A stretch of DNA of 64,000 nt from Sphingobacterium sp. UBA5670 (lineage in GTDB: Bacteria; Bacteroidota; Bacteroidia; Sphingobacteriales; Sphingobacteriaceae). The notes beneath the pieces were generated by a model. It saw only the letters and a program-made list of their open reading frames with translations. It had not been told where the DNA came from and did not search any database. Shown here one piece after another: positions 45,540 through 55,052 of this stretch (positions are counted from its first letter, which is position 1; each line of letters begins with the position of its first letter). The stretch covers positions 69,013 through 133,012 of the forward strand of contig NZ_DIIM01000021.1 in NCBI RefSeq assembly GCF_002420705.1, in the 5' to 3' direction. The translations under genes were made by a program, and so were the position numbers.

Positions 45540-46760
45540 CTATACTTTTCCACAACTCAAATAGAACATAGGAATTCCCTCCTCATCTTTCTCGATTACA
45601 TCCAATCCTTCGAAAAAGATATGGTCACCCAACTCTTTCTCGGAGACCTGCTCTTCAAGCTGATAGAGCAAATCCAAAGCCGTAAAATGCCGACCATTAG
45701 GCGATTTCAATCTGGCACACAATTCAACCTGATAATATCCATTATCTGCGTTGTTCTCAGAAAAGGCGTCTGCTTCATCGTCCAACAGATATTCATTTTC
45801 TTTCAGATCTTCCATGGTTCTAATCCAAACGAGGTAGCAGACTTCAATTTCCGATTGTTCAACAACAATTTGATTTGGACTCCATCGATTCCGATTTTCG
45901 AAAGTATCTTTTTGATACATATTAACTTCTTTTTCAAATTCTTCAATACTACGATATCGCATCCGTTGGAACCGCCAAGCCACATGTAAAAGTATTCCTG
46001 ACCGATTTCCAAGCCGCCACTCCACATTATTCCAGGGGCTGCCTATTTTTTCCTTTAAATATCCGATGTACCGTTTCAAATAAGATTTTCCAATTTTGCT
46101 ATTTAGGCCAACCTGATTTTCTCCTTCTAGAAAATGGTCAGAAAATAGCAACCAATCGCTAAAATGCTTTTTTGCATATAAGGACAGATTCTTTAAAATG
46201 GTTAAAGCTATGGGTTTTGAGAGATATCCAACGTCAGTTGCGGATGTCACAATATGACTTGTCACAGCTACAGTAAATGCATTTACCCCCGGTTTTGAAA
46301 TATCCCATATAGCCGTATCAATGTGGCTGGATTTCCCGTCCAATGCGGTTCCTATTCTGTCTATCCCAAGCAATGTAAAATAGCTGCCCAAAACCTCTAG
46401 ACAACTTTCCATATCCGTTATCGCAAAGTCCCTTTTTAACAATTTAATAAAATCACTTCGGAATTGATCAATTTTGGGATAATTTCCAAATTGATATAAG
46501 TGAATCGGATAATTTCCGTCATCGCCCGCACTTCCGAAAACAGTAAACCAATCCCCAAAAACAATGACTCTAAATGGAGCTCCAAGTGCATTGCCGAACT
46601 GCTCTTCATAGGGAATATCCCGGAGTATATTTCCATCCGTTACTAAACTCCCTTCGCCTTCTTTTTTTTTCTGTTCAGCTTGCAGCATCAATTCCTCTTT
46701 TGCCTCAGTGACACCTTCTCTCGCCGCATTCAATAGTTCTCTAAAAAATTTAAACATCAT
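45540..46760 (-). CDS. DUF1266 domain protein
   Basis: This 406-residue protein has a helical N terminus (MMFKFFRELLNAAREGVTEA) and a first region with FRVIVFGDWFTVFGSAGDDGNYPI. The DUF1266-like part (about 140-300) contains TAIWDISKPGVNAFTVAVTSH, KHFSDWLLFSDHFLEGEN and SPWNNVEWRLGNRS. The C-terminal part has VCYLVWIRTMEDLKE and repeated acidic stretches. No catalytic motif is evident. DUF1266 proteins are often found near contact-dependent toxin systems, but no toxin gene is seen here. It lies 32 bp after the next gene upstream (46793-47440) on the same strand. Confidence 0.6.
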   Translation of the reverse strand: MMFKFFRELLNAAREGVTEAKEELMLQAEQKKKEGEGSLVTDGNILRDIPYEEQFGNALGAPFRVIVFGDWFTVFGSAGDDGNYPIHLYQFGNYPKIDQFRSDFIKLLKRDFAITDMESCLEVLGSYFTLLGIDRIGTALDGKSSHIDTAIWDISKPGVNAFTVAVTSHIVTSATDVGYLSKPIALTILKNLSLYAKKHFSDWLLFSDHFLEGENQVGLNSKIGKSYLKRYIGYLKEKIGSPWNNVEWRLGNRSGILLHVAWRFQRMRYRSIEEFEKEVNMYQKDTFENRNRWSPNQIVVEQSEIEVCYLVWIRTMEDLKENEYLLDDEADAFSENNADNGYYQVELCARLKSPNGRHFTALDLLYQLEEQVSEKELGDHIFFEGLDVIEKDEEGIPMFYLSCGKV

Positions 46761-46792
46761 GCTATTTATATTATTTACTTCACTATGAGATA

Positions 46793-47440
46793 TTATTTGC
46801 TATATTTTGCTACTAAAGCATAATCATAGGGAATTCGCATAGACAATTCTCGCGCCTGCCAAATATCTCCTTCGGAAGTCTGATAAAAATCATAGGCATT
46901 CTTCATGAAATTTTCACCATTTGGAGCCTCAACCCAATTTTTCTTCTCACGATTATAAAGTAAAATCATACAACTTACACAGCGATAATGACCATCTGTT
47001 TTCGGATTTTCAAAACAGGTTCCAACTTTAATATTAATTTTCTGATTGATAATAACGTCTGTCAATTTTCGAGCTGTAAGATGAATTAATGCGATTTGCG
47101 CATCCTCATGATCTGGATGTAACTTCGCTACAGTTAATTTTCCAAAATCTGCTTTTTTAACCTTTTCGATTTCTGAAGCCCTGAATTCTGGAGCTACATA
47201 ATTGGTATCAACTGGATATAGGTCATCTGCCACGGAAACCACTTCGGTCGTTGCGGCTTGGGCTGCTGCCGAACCAAGAGTTCGCTGGTTATTTTCATAA
47301 TTGTCCCAATCAGCTTTGTCATAAGTAACCCATTGCTGTATTTTATACAACAAAGTTTCTCGTTTATTGACTTTGATAAAAAACGCTGCGATTAAAAACG
47401 AAACCGCCAAAAGAAGAAGGATAAATAGTGCTTTTTTCAA
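46793..47440 (-). CDS. Hypothetical membrane-anchored protein (TTG start)
   Basis: This 215-residue protein has a single N-terminal hydrophobic segment (ALFILLLLAVSFLIAAFFI) that acts as a signal anchor. A soluble region follows with LIHLTARKLTDVIINQKINIKVGTCFEN, CVSCMILLYNREKKNWVEAP and EGDIWQARELSMRIPYDYAL. Three Cys are present. No family was recognised. The only start in frame before the hydrophobic segment is TTG at 47440, which Bacteroidota use at low frequency. It is followed after 32 bp by the DUF1266 gene and is likely co-transcribed with it. Confidence 0.6.
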   Translation of the reverse strand: MKKALFILLLLAVSFLIAAFFIKVNKRETLLYKIQQWVTYDKADWDNYENNQRTLGSAAAQAATTEVVSVADDLYPVDTNYVAPEFRASEIEKVKKADFGKLTVAKLHPDHEDAQIALIHLTARKLTDVIINQKINIKVGTCFENPKTDGHYRCVSCMILLYNREKKNWVEAPNGENFMKNAYDFYQTSEGDIWQARELSMRIPYDYALVAKYSK

Positions 47441-47759
47441 ACTAAAATATTTTAATAAAGTATTTAAATCTGTAAAATCGTGACGACATAGGTCACATTC
47501 TCAATTATTAACATAAAGCTGCACATAATAATTCAATCTGAAAATCCGAAATCCATATTAGGTCAAAACTTGACGATATTTGTAGCTCAATAATCAATAT
47601 TTGAAAAAAATAATACAATCGTTAATTTCGAAGGCCTTTAGTGATTTAATTAAATACAACTTGTATGTCTAAGTTCTTAGGCCTCATATCACCACACGTT
47701 TTTAAAAAGGAAATTTCCTTCTAGGAAAATGAATACATTAAAATGAATGGTTTAGCAGA
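47441..47759. other. Intergenic region without recognisable features
   Basis: This 319-bp, very AT-rich gap lies between two minus-strand genes. No terminator, repeat or small gene could be supported. A TATTTG near 47600 is too weak to call a promoter. Confidence 0.3.
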
Positions 47760-48113
47760 TTATAATTTAGCCCCAATAAGTTCTACAACCTTTTCGATTG
47801 GTCGGCCAATTACTGCAACGTCATCCTTTACAACGATAGGGCGTTCGATCAAAATAGGATATTCCAGCAGCACATCGATCCATTGCTCATCCGTTAGTTC
47901 GAGGTTTCGGAATTTCTCTTGAAATACCGGTTCTCCTTTTCTGATGAGTTCCTTAGGTGTTAGCCCGAGCTGTCCCAATAACTCGACTAATTGCCCCTTG
48001 GTCGGAACGTCATTTAGGTATTCCTGTATTTCAAATTCAGTACGTTGTTGTTTTAACAGTTCCAGTACATTGCAGCTCTTGCTGCAATTTATATTATGGT
48101 AAATTTTGATCAT
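47760..48113 (-). CDS. ArsC-family (arsenate reductase-like) protein
   Basis: This 117-residue thioredoxin-fold protein of the ArsC/Spx/YffB group starts MIKIYHNINCSKSCNVLELLKQQ, with the catalytic-type Cys in CSKS (about residue 10). LIRKGEPVFQEKF and ILIERPIVVKDDVAVIGRP complete the pattern (the latter gives the RPI-V signature). The frame opens 21 codons further upstream; the ATG at 48113 fits the family start. Arsenic operon partners are absent, so arsenate reduction is not assured. It diverges from an AraC gene. Confidence 0.85.
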   Translation of the reverse strand: MIKIYHNINCSKSCNVLELLKQQRTEFEIQEYLNDVPTKGQLVELLGQLGLTPKELIRKGEPVFQEKFRNLELTDEQWIDVLLEYPILIERPIVVKDDVAVIGRPIEKVVELIGAKL

Positions 48114-48291
48114 GGTCGCAAGCTGTAAAATTATATGCGTCAAAAAATCGATTTTGAATATCTCCAAAAATAGCAACTAAATCATAAACGATTTGAATAA
48201 GTTAGCATTGTGATACTAAATTACGACCTTCGTTTGGAGAAACTGATGTGTTCTTGACGCAGGATTGCTTGTATTTTTTTATTTTAGTGGT

Positions 48292-49200
48292 ATGAAGTCA
48301 GCCGAAAGTGTAACAGATTTTTACAAAAGACAACCAGGACTATCTCTTCCAGATAGGCCACTAAATAACACAGGAATTGGTCATTTCAATGTTTTTAGCA
48401 GAGAAACCTGTACCGTTGTATCTCCTTATAATCGTCGTGATTTTTATAAAACTTCTCTTATTATAGGAAGGGGAAAACTATATTACGCCGATAAATGGAT
48501 ACAAATCGATCGGCCAGCTATGTTATTTGCTAATCCAGTCGTCCCCTATGCTTGGGAGCCTGAATCGACCGAGCAGGCAGGTTGGTATTGTGTATTTACT
48601 GAAGAATTTATCCAACATAGTGAACGGATTGAAAGTCTAAAGGATTCTCCGCTTTTCAAGATAGGCAGCAACCCGATTTATTTTCCAGACGAAGCGCAGT
48701 TAGCAGAAATTTCAATTATCTTCCAGAAAATGATAACTGAAATGAACTCAAGCTATATCCATAAAGATGATATGTTGCGCAGCTACTTGCATCTTTTGAT
48801 TCATGAAACGATGAAATCAAGCCCTGCGGCAAGTTTTGGATCTTACACCAATGCCTCGACGCGGGTATCAGGACTATTTCTTGAGCTGCTGGAACGACAA
48901 TTCCCTATCAATACTCTTCAGCTCAGCCTACAGTTAAAAAGCCCTGCCGATTACGCACATGCACTCTCGGTACATATCAATCACCTCAACAGATCGGTAA
49001 AAGAAACAACCGGCAAAACGACCAGTATGCATATTGCAAATCGTGTGGCCCAGGAGGCCAGAGCTTTATTATTGCACACAAATTGGAATATATCGGATAT
49101 TGCCTATAGCCTGGGATTTGAATATCCATCCTATTTCACCAATTTCTTTAAAAAGCAAACTGGAATGTCTCCAAACCAAGCTCGAAACAGTACTGTTTGA
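48292..49200 (+). CDS. AraC-family transcriptional regulator
   Basis: This 302-residue protein has an N-terminal cupin-like sensor (SLIIGRGKLYYADKWIQIDRP, and WYCVFTEEFIQHSE) and a C-terminal double helix-turn-helix. The second helix-turn-helix is clear (NWNISDIAYSLGFEYPSYFTNFFKKQTGMSPNQAR as overlapping parts). The frame could begin at a TTG (48265), but ATG 48292 is the normal start. It is followed after 82 bp by an aldo/keto reductase gene on the same strand, a common pairing in Bacteroidota, and probably activates it. Confidence 0.9.
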   Translation: MKSAESVTDFYKRQPGLSLPDRPLNNTGIGHFNVFSRETCTVVSPYNRRDFYKTSLIIGRGKLYYADKWIQIDRPAMLFANPVVPYAWEPESTEQAGWYCVFTEEFIQHSERIESLKDSPLFKIGSNPIYFPDEAQLAEISIIFQKMITEMNSSYIHKDDMLRSYLHLLIHETMKSSPAASFGSYTNASTRVSGLFLELLERQFPINTLQLSLQLKSPADYAHALSVHINHLNRSVKETTGKTTSMHIANRVAQEARALLLHTNWNISDIAYSLGFEYPSYFTNFFKKQTGMSPNQARNSTV

Positions 49201-49252
49201 ATTGTATAATAATCTGTTTGATTGTCTTAACTGTCTTCGTTTGGTCCATGCC

Positions 49253-49260
49253 TACATTTG
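49253..49260 (+). promoter_or_regulatory. Candidate -7 box for the aldo/keto reductase gene
   Basis: TACATTTG matches TAnnTTTG 22 bp before the reductase ATG. The -33 element is missing at the expected distance, which would suit a promoter that depends on the adjacent AraC activator. Confidence 0.35.
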
Positions 49261-49282
49261 TATTGAACAAAATGGAATCATT

Positions 49283-50284
49283 ATGAAATATAGAAATCTT
49301 GGAACAACAAATGAAAAACTCTCTGCTATCGGACTAGGTTGTATGGGTATGAGCTTTGCCTACGGCCCTACTGACGAACAAGAGAGCATTGCCACATTGG
49401 AAAAGGCATTGGAGCTCGGTATCAATTTTTGGGATACCGCAGATATGTACGGTAACGGAGCCAATGAAGAACTTATTTCAAAAGTACTCGTTCCCAATCG
49501 CGACAAAATCTTTATAGCAACCAAATTCGGATTTCGTTTTAAAGACGAAATAGCAGGACCAAGTGGTACTGCAAGTACCTATTTCGATGGCTCGCCTGAA
49601 TGGATAAAAGTAGCGGTGGAAAAAAGTCTGAAACGTCTTGGTATCGATACAATAGATCTCTATTATGCGCATCGCGTAGATCCCAATATACCTATTGAAG
49701 AAACCGTAGGTGCAATGGCCGAATTGGTAAAAGAAGGAAAAGTAAGATATCTTGGTTTAAGTGAAGCTTCACCAGTGTCCATCAGAAAAGCTAATGCTGT
49801 ACATCCCATTGCGGCATTGCAGAGTGAGTATTCGCTCCTCACACGTGATGTAGAAAAGGAAATTTTACAAACGACACGCGAACTGGGCATTAGTTTAATC
49901 CCCTATGCTCCCCTGGCACGTGGATTATTTTCAAATTTCCTGAATTTAGAAAGCCTTGCTGCAGACGATTTTAGGAGAACCTTGCCACGTAATCAAGGTG
50001 AACATGCACTGAACAATGCGCAATTGGTCGCCGACTTCTCCTTATTAGCAAAAGATAAAAACTGTAGTCCTGTTCAACTCGCTTTAGCTTGGGTATTAGC
50101 GCAAGGAAATGATATCATCCCTATTCCAGGAACTAAAAAAAGAAAGTACCTCGAAGAAAATGCAGGTGCTCTCGAAGTCCAGTTATCCGATTCTGATCTA
50201 AAAAATATTAATGAAATACTCAATAAGTACCCGAATATTGGAGCACGCTACAGCGAGGGAGCCATGGCTTTAGTCAACCATTAA
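49283..50284 (+). CDS. Aldo/keto reductase
   Basis: This 333-residue cytoplasmic NADPH-dependent reductase has a TIM-barrel start (MKYRNLGTTNEKLSAIGLG). Catalytic residues are Asp and Tyr in FWDTADMYGNGANEEL, Lys in FIATKFGFRF and His in LYYAHRVDPNIP. The C terminus has the cofactor segment IPIPGTKKRKYLEENAGA. This is the group of YghZ/AKR13-like reductases. The open frame extends far upstream into the AraC gene; ATG 49283 is the genuine start. It is the likely target of the preceding AraC regulator. Confidence 0.93.
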   Translation: MKYRNLGTTNEKLSAIGLGCMGMSFAYGPTDEQESIATLEKALELGINFWDTADMYGNGANEELISKVLVPNRDKIFIATKFGFRFKDEIAGPSGTASTYFDGSPEWIKVAVEKSLKRLGIDTIDLYYAHRVDPNIPIEETVGAMAELVKEGKVRYLGLSEASPVSIRKANAVHPIAALQSEYSLLTRDVEKEILQTTRELGISLIPYAPLARGLFSNFLNLESLAADDFRRTLPRNQGEHALNNAQLVADFSLLAKDKNCSPVQLALAWVLAQGNDIIPIPGTKKRKYLEENAGALEVQLSDSDLKNINEILNKYPNIGARYSEGAMALVNH

Positions 50285-50292
50285 TCTTTAGG

Positions 50293-50330
50293 AAATTATG
50301 AGTGGTGTTGTTTAATACCGCTCATAATTT
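50293..50330. terminator. Terminator between aldo/keto reductase and histidine kinase genes
   Basis: aaattatgagtggt pairs with accgctcataattt over 14 positions (one G-U), loop of 10 nt, between two convergent stops. Short A and T runs flank the stem. Confidence 0.65.
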
Positions 50331-50378
50331 CAACCTAACCGCAGCTTATGCTTGAAAAATAAGTAACCATTGGAGCCA

Positions 50379-52118
50379 CTATTTTTCATTGGAGGCCACA
50401 CTACGCAATGAAAAATAAAAAGAACTTCCAGCACCATAATCACTTTCGACACCAATTTCTCCACCTTGTGCTTCTATAAACTCTTTACTGATGCTTAGAC
50501 CAAGACCGGTTCCTCCTTTCTTGGAGCCCGGAACACGGAAGTAACGTGCAAAAATTTTCTCCAGATATTTAGCTTCTATTCCTTGTCCATTGTCTTTTAC
50601 AATAAATCTGGTTTTAAGGCCTATATTTTCAACTGCTATATGGATGACAGAATCTTCGTAAGAATATCGCACCGCATTGGAAAGGAAATTTGTCAATACC
50701 CACGCAGTTTTTTCGTTGTCAGCAATTATGCTCTTCACAGTAGGTGCTATCTCAATAGCAAAATGAATATTTTTTTGGTTGGCGGCAAATTGATTAGCCA
50801 TGACGGCATATTCAATAATAGGCTGTATCTCTGTAGCATGTAAATTAATCTGAATAGAACCGCTTTCAACCTGTGTCATATTTAACAGTTCGCCTGTTAT
50901 CTGAAGTAAACGGCTGGAATCATCCTTTATTCCATTTAAAAGCGTGAGCTGCTCGGTATTCAGGGGGCCTATCTGTTCATTTTCCAACAATTGAACTCCC
51001 ATCTGAATCGCTGCAATAGGCGTCTTGAACTCGTGGGATACGGTACCGATAAAGTTCGTTTTTGCTAGATCGAGTTCCTTGAATGGGGTGATATTTTTTA
51101 GAATAACCACTTGACCGATCAACTTCGGTTCAAGTTCACCTGTCTGCAGAACATTGATATCGATAACATCCTTTTCGAAATAGCTTTCCCTATCGTCTGC
51201 ATATATTTTAATAGCATTCTTTTCCCGATTTGCCGCAGGAACAAAGAGATCTTTAAAAATATCCCTGGCAAGATCATTTTCTTCTGAAACCGCTAACGCA
51301 GATCTTCCAAGAAGTTGATCTTTGTGCAGGTTTGTGATGCGAAGAGCCTCTTCGTTGACGAAAATAACCCTCCGGTCTTCGTCGAAACCAATAACAGGAT
51401 CACGCATATTGTCCACAAGAGATTCTATTCGTTTTTTTTCCTTTAAAATTTTTTCAAGTTTACTTTCAGCATATTCCTCAAGCTTCTCTGCCATGGAATT
51501 AAATGAGGCAGCGAGTTCTGTGAATTCGCCACTGCTCTGCAAATCAATCCGTTCCTTATAATTCAGTCCGGCAATTTGCCGGATACTAGCCGTCAATCTT
51601 GCAATAGGATCAGCTATATTGGATGGCAGATTGACCAACAAAATAAAAGCGATAATAAAACAGAGTGCGCCGGCAAATGAAATGACCAAAATTGCATGTT
51701 CAGCAGTGTGATCCGCAAGAATACTCTTCCGTGAAATTGCCGTCATATTTTGCTCCATTAACAATGCAATATCCTTTCTGATGGAGGAGACAACAGTAAC
51801 ATCTAAAGGTTTATCTTTCAGTTGTAAAAAATGCTTCGCTATAGCATTCGTCGTTTGCTGTTCTCCCACTTCGGTAACATTTTTCCGTTGTTTGTCCAGA
51901 TTGACTTCGAAGCTGGTAAAAGCAGTTTTTTCAACGGGGATTTCCTCCAATGCCAATAGCATGTTCTTTGCATACAGCAGCGTATTGTAATTCGCTGTCA
52001 GTATATTTGCGGTATCTTTTTTTAACCGGTTCACATACCAGCCACTCAAAGCAGCAAGCAAGAAGATCATGAGAAAAAGTGATCCCACACCAAAAGTAAG
52101 TTTCGTTTTTATTTTCAT
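50379..52118 (-). CDS. Sensor histidine kinase of the kdp operon (HAMP-PAS-HisKA-HATPase)
   Basis: This 579-residue membrane histidine kinase has one transmembrane helix near residue 10-30, a periplasmic region, and a second near 143-165. A HAMP domain follows (about 165-220), then a PAS domain (about 230-345), HisKA with the phospho-accepting H362 in SHEFKTP, and a HATPase domain with FLSNAVRYS, DNGQGI and GTGLGLSISKEF. It lies 24 bp downstream of the KdpD N-terminal gene, so it presumably supplies the kinase half that is normally fused to KdpD. A GTG start at 52127 is possible; the ATG at 52118 is preferred. No response regulator gene follows. Confidence 0.9.
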   Translation of the reverse strand: MKIKTKLTFGVGSLFLMIFLLAALSGWYVNRLKKDTANILTANYNTLLYAKNMLLALEEIPVEKTAFTSFEVNLDKQRKNVTEVGEQQTTNAIAKHFLQLKDKPLDVTVVSSIRKDIALLMEQNMTAISRKSILADHTAEHAILVISFAGALCFIIAFILLVNLPSNIADPIARLTASIRQIAGLNYKERIDLQSSGEFTELAASFNSMAEKLEEYAESKLEKILKEKKRIESLVDNMRDPVIGFDEDRRVIFVNEEALRITNLHKDQLLGRSALAVSEENDLARDIFKDLFVPAANREKNAIKIYADDRESYFEKDVIDINVLQTGELEPKLIGQVVILKNITPFKELDLAKTNFIGTVSHEFKTPIAAIQMGVQLLENEQIGPLNTEQLTLLNGIKDDSSRLLQITGELLNMTQVESGSIQINLHATEIQPIIEYAVMANQFAANQKNIHFAIEIAPTVKSIIADNEKTAWVLTNFLSNAVRYSYEDSVIHIAVENIGLKTRFIVKDNGQGIEAKYLEKIFARYFRVPGSKKGGTGLGLSISKEFIEAQGGEIGVESDYGAGSSFYFSLRSVASNEK

Positions 52119-52142
52119 CTTATTCACAATTCGTCTTTATCA

Positions 52143-53264
52143 TTAAGACAATATTATCAGATCAACGTCTTCAGTAGACAGCTGTGCCAAAAGTTTGCTA
52201 AAAATGTCTTGAGCCAGTAAAATCCTCAAAAGGGATAGCCGCGGTTTTCCGATACAAACTGTAGTGATCTTGCGGGTTTCACACAGGGCGATGATCTCCT
52301 TGGCTACGCTTCGGCTTTCTACTTTGATAATTTCTCCACCAAGTTCTGTTGCCAATTTAAAATTATTGATCAGGTGCCGTTGCTTGTTCAACGCAATCCG
52401 ATCTCCACGCTCTTTTGGCAACTGTACATATAGCAAAAACCAGCTGCTATTGTAATATCCGGCCAATCGTGCAGTCTTTCGGATGACGTTTTTTGCTTTT
52501 ATTTCATTGGAACTTATACAGGCCAAGAAACGCTCCTTTCGCACCCATCGTTGGGGTTGAACTTCGGTCTCTACTTTCCGCTGGACCTGGGAAGCTACTT
52601 CCTTCAGTGCCATTTCCCGCAATTGCAGAATATGCTCGCTTTTAAAGAAATTTTGAAGTGCCGCCTGAATTTTTGAAGCATCGTAGATCTTGCCCGCTTT
52701 TAGACGAACAATAAGTTCCTCGGCAGTAAGGTCAATATTAACAACTTCGTCTGCAGAATCAATAACGCTGTCGGGAACTCTTTCTTGCACTTCGATCCCT
52801 GTAATCGCTTTGACTTCCTCGTTTAAACTCTCGATATGCTGGATATTAACAGCACTGATTACGTTAATGCCCGCTTCGAGAATTTCTATGACATCCTGCC
52901 ATCGTTTGGCATTTTTGCTACCTTCAATATTTGTATGCGCTAGCTCATCGATAATGACAACCTCTGGATGTGAATTCAAAACAGCATAAAGATCCAGTTC
53001 CTCCAACTGTTTGCCTTTGTAAAAAAGATGACGCCGAGCAATAATGGGAATACCATCAAGCAATTGATGTGTTTCCTTTCGATTATGGGTCTCAATATAG
53101 CCGATACGCACATCGATTCCACCCTGTAAAAGTGTATGTGCATCCTGTAGCATGCGATATGTCTTTCCGACACCAGCACTCATTCCAATATAAAGTTTGA
53201 ATCGGCCTCGTTTCGATTTCCGGATCAGATCCAGAAAATGCTCAGCGCTTTTCCTTTCTTCCAT
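52143..53264 (-). CDS. kdpD: KdpD N-terminal sensor domain with USP domain, without kinase
   Basis: This 373-residue protein has the KdpD N-terminal module. It includes a P-loop (IGMSAGVGKTYRML, about 27-40) and VIIDELAHTNIEGSKNAKRWQDV. Next come ISAVNIQHIESLNEEVKAITG and VPDSVIDSADEVVNIDL, then a universal-stress-protein domain (about 245-373). Full-length KdpD also carries four helices, a GAF-like region and histidine kinase; here those are missing. The kinase is encoded separately 24 bp downstream. Split KdpD is known in Bacteroidota. It would sense potassium or ATP and act on the separate kinase. Confidence 0.92.
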   Translation of the reverse strand: MEERKSAEHFLDLIRKSKRGRFKLYIGMSAGVGKTYRMLQDAHTLLQGGIDVRIGYIETHNRKETHQLLDGIPIIARRHLFYKGKQLEELDLYAVLNSHPEVVIIDELAHTNIEGSKNAKRWQDVIEILEAGINVISAVNIQHIESLNEEVKAITGIEVQERVPDSVIDSADEVVNIDLTAEELIVRLKAGKIYDASKIQAALQNFFKSEHILQLREMALKEVASQVQRKVETEVQPQRWVRKERFLACISSNEIKAKNVIRKTARLAGYYNSSWFLLYVQLPKERGDRIALNKQRHLINNFKLATELGGEIIKVESRSVAKEIIALCETRKITTVCIGKPRLSLLRILLAQDIFSKLLAQLSTEDVDLIILS

Positions 53265-53327
53265 TTTTAATACCTTTCATATTCAAAAGGTTCCTGCCGA
53301 TCCAACACACGGCAGGAACGATTGTTT

Positions 53328-54413
53328 TTAAAAACTAACCGTAAGTGCAGTGACAGCTGTCACACTATTTTTAAGCAGCTTATTTGACCGATCAAGGAAA
53401 ATAGCATCTTTATTCGTGAGGTTTCGCAACTCTGTACGCCAAAGTACATTCGGAAGAATAGCATAATCTGCATTTAAAGAGTAGCCAAATGTTTGAAAGC
53501 CCTGAGCCGTTCCAGTAGAAACGATAACACCATGTTTATCGTTGTAATATTCTCCTCTTGCTGTTAAGCTGAATCTTTCGGTCGTTGCATATCGTGCAAT
53601 TAACACGGGCGTGTACCATACGTTGTACGTTGAGCTCCCTTTTGCTTTTTGTTCGGCTCCAATATCAAATCCGAATGTAATGCCTAGCTTTTCGTTCACT
53701 TGATAGATTGCATACAGATTATGGAAATAACGCATCTGTCTTACACTATCCGCTTTATCGCTGCCGATAAAAGAACCACTATTAATGGTCCATTTATCTG
53801 TCGGTTTATAGACCAATTGATGTCCAAATGCAGGCAAACTGCTGCCATCCAAACGTTGAATCCGCTGCCAACCGTTTAAAACAAGCCCACTTAAAAACAG
53901 TTTTCCCGAAGCGGATGTATAAGATATTTTTGCGCCAGTTTCGAAATAGGGAGAATTATCCGCAAAAATACTTCTCGTTACAGTCCAATTGTCCTTTCCT
54001 ATAGCGCTTTCGAAGCCCAAATGGGAAGAAAATATTCCGGCATCGATCCATAAATTATGTTTTTTCGAGAGGCGAACACCGGCATTTGCTTCATAAATAT
54101 TTTTTAAGACACCGGGTTCCGCACTGTAGTTGGCATTCATATATGTACCGACACCTAATGCAAGATTTGCACGGGTATTTGTCGTTTGGTACGTAGCTTT
54201 TAAAAGTGCCAAGTTTATGTTTACTTCATTCGTCCTGTTGTGACTATATACAAAGCCTGGGCGTATATTTCCAATTGGATTGTTAAAGTCCCGAAGGTAA
54301 TATGCTTCAAGGTAACCACTTATCGCCAATTTGGTAATTTGAGTCGTATCTTGCTGTGCAAATAATTGTGTTGCCCCTGCGAGTAAACAGGCCAACATCG
54401 CTAGTTTTTTCAT
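53328..54413 (-). CDS. Outer-membrane beta-barrel protein of the kdp operon
   Basis: This 361-residue exported protein has a signal peptide (MKKLAMLACLLAGATQLFAQ). The rest alternates aromatic beta strands (SGYLEAYYLRDFNNPIGN, GAKISYTSASGKLFLSGLVLNG, FSLTARGEYYNDKHGVIVS) and ends NSVTAVTALTVSF, with a C-terminal Phe as in outer-membrane barrels. The frame opens 15 codons upstream with TTG, but ATG 54413 begins the signal peptide. It lies between kdpC (47 bp upstream) and the KdpD N-terminal gene. It probably admits potassium or balances ions across the outer membrane; that is inference. Confidence 0.85.
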   Translation of the reverse strand: MKKLAMLACLLAGATQLFAQQDTTQITKLAISGYLEAYYLRDFNNPIGNIRPGFVYSHNRTNEVNINLALLKATYQTTNTRANLALGVGTYMNANYSAEPGVLKNIYEANAGVRLSKKHNLWIDAGIFSSHLGFESAIGKDNWTVTRSIFADNSPYFETGAKISYTSASGKLFLSGLVLNGWQRIQRLDGSSLPAFGHQLVYKPTDKWTINSGSFIGSDKADSVRQMRYFHNLYAIYQVNEKLGITFGFDIGAEQKAKGSSTYNVWYTPVLIARYATTERFSLTARGEYYNDKHGVIVSTGTAQGFQTFGYSLNADYAILPNVLWRTELRNLTNKDAIFLDRSNKLLKNSVTAVTALTVSF

Positions 54414-54460
54414 GTATATCGTTCTTGTAAAGTGTATGTCGATGACCCACCAGGTCAATT

Positions 54461-55027
54461 TTATTTTTCAACTGTCTTCTCCAAAGCAATATTTAGTTCA
54501 AGGACATTGATTTTGCGAGGTCCAAATATATTCCATAAAGGCGCCTGAACGTGAGCATCAACAAGCGAGTGTAAGCTATTTACCGATATACCTCTGGCTT
54601 TCGCAACACGATCAATTTGTATTTTTGCTGCTTCAACGGAGATATCGGGGTCCAAACCACTGCCACTGGCTGTCACCATGTCGACGGGTACCTGTGCACG
54701 TTGTATGGTCGGATTATGGACTAAAAATGTATCAATACGCGATTTCACTTCCGAAAGATACTCTCCATTAGAGGGACCTTTATTGCTTCCACCCGATCCT
54801 GCGGCATTATAATCAACTGCTGAAGGACGCGACCAGAAATAATCATCTCTCGAAAAAGCCTGGCCAATGTTCCTATAATACATTTGCCCATTATATTGTA
54901 GCATTTCCCCTTTTCCATGATTGGGCGCTATTTGCGCTATCGCCCACACAAGAGCTGGATATACAACTGAGAGCAGCAGCAATAAAATAATTGTAATTTT
55001 TATTGCCGGATATATATGTGTTTTCAT
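54461..55027 (-). CDS. kdpC: Potassium-transporting ATPase subunit C
   Basis: This 188-residue protein has one N-terminal transmembrane helix (ITIILLLLLSVVYPALVWAIAQ) and the KdpC soluble domain. Typical segments are YFWSRPSAVDYNAAGSGGSNKGPSN in part, VTASGSGLDPDISVEAA and ARGISVNSLHSLVDAH. KdpC stabilises the KdpFABC complex and increases potassium affinity. It lies 25 bp after kdpB and 47 bp before the outer-membrane barrel gene. Confidence 0.95.
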   Translation of the reverse strand: MKTHIYPAIKITIILLLLLSVVYPALVWAIAQIAPNHGKGEMLQYNGQMYYRNIGQAFSRDDYFWSRPSAVDYNAAGSGGSNKGPSNGEYLSEVKSRIDTFLVHNPTIQRAQVPVDMVTASGSGLDPDISVEAAKIQIDRVAKARGISVNSLHSLVDAHVQAPLWNIFGPRKINVLELNIALEKTVEK

Positions 55028-55052
55028 CTTTGCTTATATTATTAAAAATGTA

